In this document: one piece after another, positions 5,903-9,037 of the stretch
Layout: each line of letters begins with the position of its first letter
How positions within the stretch are numbered: the first letter of the stretch is position 1
DNA from: Chloroflexota bacterium
GTDB taxonomy: Bacteria; Chloroflexota; Anaerolineae; Anaerolineales; Villigracilaceae
Length of the DNA stretch: 9,037 bases
Direction: 5' to 3'
NCBI GenBank assembly: GCA_023484185.1
Contig: JAMDBC010000187.1
Coordinates: 1 to 9,037 of the forward strand
Program-made: the position numbers and the translations under genes
Notes under the pieces: generated by a model
What the model saw: only the letters and a program-made list of their open reading frames with translations
Database searches by the model: none
What the model was told of the DNA's origin: nothing

Positions 5903-7333
5903 ATGCCCAATCAAATCAAATTCGGCACGGACGGTTGGCGCGGCGTCATCGCCGAGGATTACACCTTCGACAATGTCCGCCGGTGCGCGCAGGGTTTCGC
6001 ATCCTATCTGCTTTCAAAAGGCAAGCAGGGCCAGTGGGTAATTGTCGGCCACGATAAACGCTTCAGTTCGGAAAATTTTGCCGCGGCTGTCGCGGAAGTT
6101 TTGGTGGGCAACGGCTTGAAAGTTTATCTGACCGATGGCGCCACGCCCACACCCGTCATCGCCTACGCGGTTGTAGACAAAAAAGCCGCGGGCGCGGTCA
6201 ACATTACTGCCTCGCATAACCCGCCCACTGATAATGGATTCAAGGTCCGCAACGAGACGGGTGGCGCGATCGACCCCGAAGGGTTGAAGCAGATCGAAAG
6301 CAGTATCCCGGATTCGGTCCAGGATGTGAAGCGCACGAATTATGCCGAAGCAGAAAAATCCGGCCAGATCGTCAAATTCGACGCGGCCGCGCCGTACATC
6401 GATCATCTCAGGCGCGATCATTTAATCGACCTGCAGCCCATCAAAGACGCGGGGCTGACCGTCATGGTGGATGCCATGTGGGGCAACGGCGCGGGCTGGT
6501 TCACGCGCTTGCTGGCTGGCGGAAAAACAAAAGTGATCGAAATTCACAATGTGCGCAATCCGTCATTCCCGGAGATGAAGCGACCGGAACCGATCCAGCC
6601 GAATATTGACATGGGCCTGAAAGCAACGGTGGATAACAAGGCTGATGTTCTGCTCATCACCGATGGCGATGCCGATCGCTGCGGAATCGGCGACGAAAAC
6701 GGGAAATTCATCAACCAATTGCGCGTTTATGCCTTGCTTGCATATTACCTGCTCGAAATCCGCGGACTGCGCGGCCCAATTGTCAAGACGCTTTCGACTA
6801 CGACCATGCTCAACAAGCTTGGCAAACTTTATAATGTACCGGTTTATGAAACAGGCGTGGGATTCAAATACGTCGCGCCCAAGATGACCGAAACGAATGC
6901 GTTAATTGGCGGCGAAGAAAGCGGCGGCTATGCGTTCCGCGGCAACGTCCCCGAACGTGATGGGATTCTGGCAGGCTTGTATATGCTCGACATGATGGTC
7001 AAAACCGGCAAGAAACCGACCGAATTGTTGAAAATATTATTCGATAAAGTCGGCGGTGAATATTTCTATGACCGCGTTGACAGTCCATTCAGTGGCGACC
7101 ACAGAGCACGCGTAGATATCATCTTGAAAGCCAACCCAAAAACGCTCGGCGGATTGAAAGTCACTGAACTCATCACCGTGGACGGCTTCCAATTCAAACT
7201 CGAGGACGGCGGCTGGATGTTAATCCGTTTCAGCGGCACCGAGCCGATCCTGCGTGTGTATTGCGAAACGCGGCATGGTGATAAAGTCCAAGTCATTCTG
7301 CAGGATGGTCTAAAGGTTGCAGGAATAAAATAG
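5903..7333 (+). CDS. Phosphohexomutase (phosphoglucomutase/phosphomannomutase family)
   Basis: This 476-residue alpha-D-phosphohexomutase interconverts hexose 1- and 6-phosphates through a phosphoserine. All four family signatures are present in order. The catalytic serine S104 lies in TASHNP (102-107). The Mg-binding loop DGDADRCG (254-261) has D254, D256 and D258. The sugar-specificity loop is GGEESGG (336-342), and the phosphate-binding loop RFSGTEP (442-448). The N-terminus FGTDGWRG is also typical. The GEESGG form of the specificity loop is more usual in phosphoglucomutases than in bifunctional PMM/PGM enzymes, which tend to have GEMSGH, so glucose phosphate is the likelier substrate; this is an inference. 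Glucose 1-phosphate would feed nucleotide sugars, glycogen or trehalose. The SD AGGAG lies 5 nt before the ATG. It is first in the plus-strand block and diverges from the cysteine desulfurase. Confidence 0.94.
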   Translation: MPNQIKFGTDGWRGVIAEDYTFDNVRRCAQGFASYLLSKGKQGQWVIVGHDKRFSSENFAAAVAEVLVGNGLKVYLTDGATPTPVIAYAVVDKKAAGAVNITASHNPPTDNGFKVRNETGGAIDPEGLKQIESSIPDSVQDVKRTNYAEAEKSGQIVKFDAAAPYIDHLRRDHLIDLQPIKDAGLTVMVDAMWGNGAGWFTRLLAGGKTKVIEIHNVRNPSFPEMKRPEPIQPNIDMGLKATVDNKADVLLITDGDADRCGIGDENGKFINQLRVYALLAYYLLEIRGLRGPIVKTLSTTTMLNKLGKLYNVPVYETGVGFKYVAPKMTETNALIGGEESGGYAFRGNVPERDGILAGLYMLDMMVKTGKKPTELLKILFDKVGGEYFYDRVDSPFSGDHRARVDIILKANPKTLGGLKVTELITVDGFQFKLEDGGWMLIRFSGTEPILRVYCETRHGDKVQVILQDGLKVAGIK

Positions 7334-7415
7334 TGTCAGGTGAACGAGTGTCAAGTGTCAGGCCATAATACACTTGACACTCGTTGCGTGATACATGACA
7401 CTTGACACGTGACAC
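7333..7415. repeat. GTGTCA/TGACAC repeat cluster with two alternative hairpins
   Basis: Seven copies of one hexamer lie in 83 bp. GTGTCA occurs at 7333, 7348 and 7355. Its complement TGACAC occurs at 7375, 7396, 7403 and 7410. Arms 7343-7358 and 7370-7385 form a perfect 16-bp stem with an 11-nt loop. The same left arm (7348-7360) can instead pair perfectly over 13 bp with 7396-7408, which ends exactly at the GTG start codon of tatD. The first stem has no U-run after it, so it is not a standard intrinsic terminator. Confidence 0.75.
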
Positions 7416-8230
7416 TCACTGATACCCATTGCCATTTGGATTTAAATAAATTTGACTCAGACCGCGCCGCGGTAATTCAGCGTGCCATCGACGCAGGTCT
7501 GACTCGCATCCTGATCCCGGCCCTGACTCTGGACTCAAGCCGGGCCGTCGTTAAATTGGCCGACTCTCATCCCATGCTTTTTACCGCCATCGGCGTCCAC
7601 CCGAACGATGCGCTGACGTGGAATGATGAAACCCGCGCTGGTTTGAAGAAACTCGCGGCCACCAATAAAAAAATTGTCGCCATCGGCGAGATCGGCCTGG
7701 ATTATTACTGGAACGACGCACCGCACGATGTCCAACAAAAAATTTTGAGGGAACAACTTGCGCTCGCAGATGAATTAAATTTGCCAGTCGTAATTCATCT
7801 GCGCGAAAAAGGTGATGCCGAACACGGCGAGTGCGCGTCAGATTTGATGAAAATCCTGGAGGATTGGGCAATCCGCTCAAAGTCCGGAAAAGAGGCGAAG
7901 GGCGTCCTGCACTCATTCAGCGGATCGCTCGAAACCGCGCAACGCGCTATCGATCTGGGGTTCTATATCGGTATCACCGGACCAGTCACGTACAAAAACG
8001 CCGACAAGAAACGTCAAGTCGTCGCCAGTTTACCCCTGAACCGGCTGCTCATCGAAACCGACGCGCCTTTTCTGGCCCCGATTCCGCACCGGGGAAAGCG
8101 CAACGAACCTGCCTTCGTTTCGCATATTGCTGATAAAATTGCAGAAATCCATTCCCACACCCCGCAGGAGGTAGCCATGATTACAACTTCAAATGCAGCA
8201 CGGCTTTTCTCCTGGGGAGAGACTGTTTGA
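7409..8230 (+). CDS. tatD: TatD-family metal-dependent hydrolase (putative DNase)
   Basis: This 273-residue TIM-barrel hydrolase of the TatD family carries all the metal ligands: H7 and H9 in THCHLD, E94 in GEIGLDYY, H130 (VVIHLR), H168 (LHSFSG) and D218 (ETDAP). H64 in GVHPN is also conserved. Characterised members are 3'-5' exodeoxyribonucleases, and some deacylate D-aminoacyl-tRNA or act in repair; a cytoplasmic location is likely. The start is GTG at 7409, giving MTLTDTHCHL. A stop codon lies two codons upstream, so no earlier start exists, and the metal motif begins at residue 5. No SD is visible, and the repeat cluster runs into the start codon, so initiation may be controlled by RNA structure or coupled to the mutase. 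Its TGA overlaps the TTG start of the next gene by 4 nt. Confidence 0.93.
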   Translation: MTLTDTHCHLDLNKFDSDRAAVIQRAIDAGLTRILIPALTLDSSRAVVKLADSHPMLFTAIGVHPNDALTWNDETRAGLKKLAATNKKIVAIGEIGLDYYWNDAPHDVQQKILREQLALADELNLPVVIHLREKGDAEHGECASDLMKILEDWAIRSKSGKEAKGVLHSFSGSLETAQRAIDLGFYIGITGPVTYKNADKKRQVVASLPLNRLLIETDAPFLAPIPHRGKRNEPAFVSHIADKIAEIHSHTPQEVAMITTSNAARLFSWGETV

Positions 8231-8655
8231 ATAACGTTACGTTCATTTCACCCGTTCAAGAACAACTTCAAGTCATTGAAGCCCGCCTGCATTCACAGGC
8301 GGACGATCGTCATCCCGACCTGCGCGCCGCTTTCGAACAGATTTTGGCCGCCGGCGGAAAACGCATCCGTCCGACTTTGGGCCTGCTGGTCGGAAACATG
8401 CTCGGCGCGCCCGAAGAGAAGCTCATCACGCTCGGCGCGGCTGTGGAATTATTGCACACCGCCACGCTGGTCCACGATGACCTGATAGACGGCGCGCTCC
8501 TGCGCCGCGGTATGCCGACGCTCAACGCGCGTTGGTCGCCTGCCGCCACCGTCTTGCGGATGGAACTGACCAGGCGTGCCATGTGCTCTTCATTGCCCCA
8601 TCCACCTTCGGCGAGGGATTTGACATCTTTATCATCAGGATGGGACTCAGCATAG
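8227..8655 (+). CDS. trans-polyprenyl diphosphate synthase, N-terminal part, broken at about codon 110
   Basis: Codons 1-110 (to base 8556) are a normal start of a trans-isoprenyl diphosphate synthase of the octaprenyl/heptaprenyl type. They include GGKRIRP (43-49) and the first aspartate-rich motif LVHDDLID (81-88), which binds the allylic diphosphate through Mg. The enzyme would add isopentenyl units to make quinone side chains or carrier lipids. The start is TTG at 8227 in a TTGA overlap with tatD, with GGGGAG a few bases upstream. After TVL (108-110) the family continues TGDFLFARAA, but here the frame enters 33 unrelated codons (RMELTRRAM...) that are antisense to the same gene, and stops at 8655. 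The predicted 142-residue product lacks the second DDxxD and should be inactive. The missing part lies inverted at 8553-9037. Confidence 0.88.
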   Translation: MNNVTFISPVQEQLQVIEARLHSQADDRHPDLRAAFEQILAAGGKRIRPTLGLLVGNMLGAPEEKLITLGAAVELLHTATLVHDDLIDGALLRRGMPTLNARWSPAATVLRMELTRRAMCSSLPHPPSARDLTSLSSGWDSA

Positions 8656-9037
8656 TAAATGGCCGGAAGTGTGACAAGGCCGTTGAGCAAATCGGAGCCG
8701 ACTGGTTTACCGATGGCGGTTTGTTCGCCAGTGTAGTCTAGGATGTCGTCCACGATCTGGAAGGCGATCCCGACTTCGTTTCCAAACACGCGCATGGATT
8801 CGATCACGGTGTCATCCACCGGGCTGACCATGGCTGCCGAGCGGCTGATCATTTCAAAGAGCGAGGCGGTCTTGGCATAGATGCGCTGGGAATAATTTTC
8901 GCGGTTAATGACCCCGCGCGCCGAAAACATTTGCGTCAATTCGCCGTTGACGATGATTGCCAGCGTTTCTGAAAATAATTTCATCAACGGCAGATAATCG
9001 GTTTCAGCGGCGAGTTTGGCGGCGCGCGCGAAAAGGA
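8310..9037 (-). CDS. trans-polyprenyl diphosphate synthase, middle and C-terminal part, inverted (partial)
   Basis: On the minus strand, entering from the window edge, the frame reads LFARAAKLAAETDY, then VNGELTQM, then YAKTASLF, and GIAFQIVDDILDYTG with the second aspartate-rich motif DDILD at 8736-8750, then KPVGSDLLNG. It stays homologous to the family up to SIRK (8553-8564). These are the residues expected directly after the TVL that ends the plus-strand part, and only about 10 bp are missing between them. From 8552 down to the stop at 8310 the frame is merely antisense to the N-terminal part and is not real protein. No start codon or SD belongs to this piece. The last roughly 50 codons of a normal synthase (about 325 residues) are absent. 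It is one half of a split gene, not an independent one. Confidence 0.86.
   Translation of the reverse strand, partial: LFARAAKLAAETDYLPLMKLFSETLAIIVNGELTQMFSARGVINRENYSQRIYAKTASLFEMISRSAAMVSPVDDTVIESMRVFGNEVGIAFQIVDDILDYTGEQTAIGKPVGSDLLNGLVTLPAIYYAESHPDDKDVKSLAEGGWGNEEHMARLVSSIRKTVAAGDQRALSVGIPRRRSAPSIRSSWTSVAVCNNSTAAPSVMSFSSGAPSMFPTSRPKVGRMRFPPAAKICSKAARRSG

Noticed and set aside
8164..8180. SD-like AGGAGG followed by ATG inside the end of tatD
   Set aside because: It lies in frame within the conserved C-terminal helix of TatD (ITTSNAARLF). A start there would give only a short C-terminal fragment.

Overview
The window looks like chromosomal DNA of a moderately GC-rich bacterium, most likely an uncultured member of Chloroflexota, class Anaerolineae. 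This rests on the overall style of the proteins and the mix of genes, not on a marker gene, so it is an inference. Nearly all of the window is housekeeping. No rRNA, tRNA, CRISPR array, phage gene or transposase is visible. Both ends of the window cut through genes, as they would at contig ends.

Layout. Bases 1-74 hold the last 23 codons of a plus-strand gene resembling asparaginyl-tRNA synthetase. It converges on a long minus-strand block, with two strong hairpins in the gap. Read in its own direction (right to left), that block is: cysteine desulfurase (5824-4652), a small GxxExxY-family gene inside a pair of inverted 32-bp repeats (4675-4204), mnmA tRNA 2-thiouridylase (4199-3138), an S9 prolyl-oligopeptidase-like peptidase (3039-1129), a 94-residue membrane protein (1120-836) and a DedA-family membrane protein (799-167). 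A short divergent promoter region (about 5825-5902) separates this block from a plus-strand block: a phosphohexomutase (5903-7333), a repeat-rich 75-bp spacer, a TatD-family metal-dependent hydrolase (7409-8230) and a trans-polyprenyl diphosphate synthase gene starting at 8227.

How the genes fit together. The cysteine desulfurase and MnmA form a plausible sulfur-relay pair for 2-thiouridine in tRNA: the desulfurase takes sulfur from cysteine and MnmA puts it on U34. The GxxExxY cassette sits between them. One of its repeats encodes the end of the desulfurase and the other forms the mnmA leader. The phosphohexomutase supplies sugar phosphates for envelope or storage glycans, and the polyprenyl synthase would make an isoprenoid chain for quinones or lipid carriers. 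TatD and the synthase are translationally coupled by a 4-nt overlap.

The two signals most worth attention are as follows. First, the polyprenyl synthase is broken in an unusual way. Codons 1-110 run on the plus strand up to about 8556. The next roughly 161 codons of the same protein, including the second DDxxD motif, lie on the minus strand from 9037 back to about 8553. This is either a precise intragenic inversion of about 0.5 kb or a fold-back chimera at a contig end. Second, the GxxExxY gene with its inverted repeats looks like a small transposase-less mobile cassette inserted into an otherwise functional gene pair.
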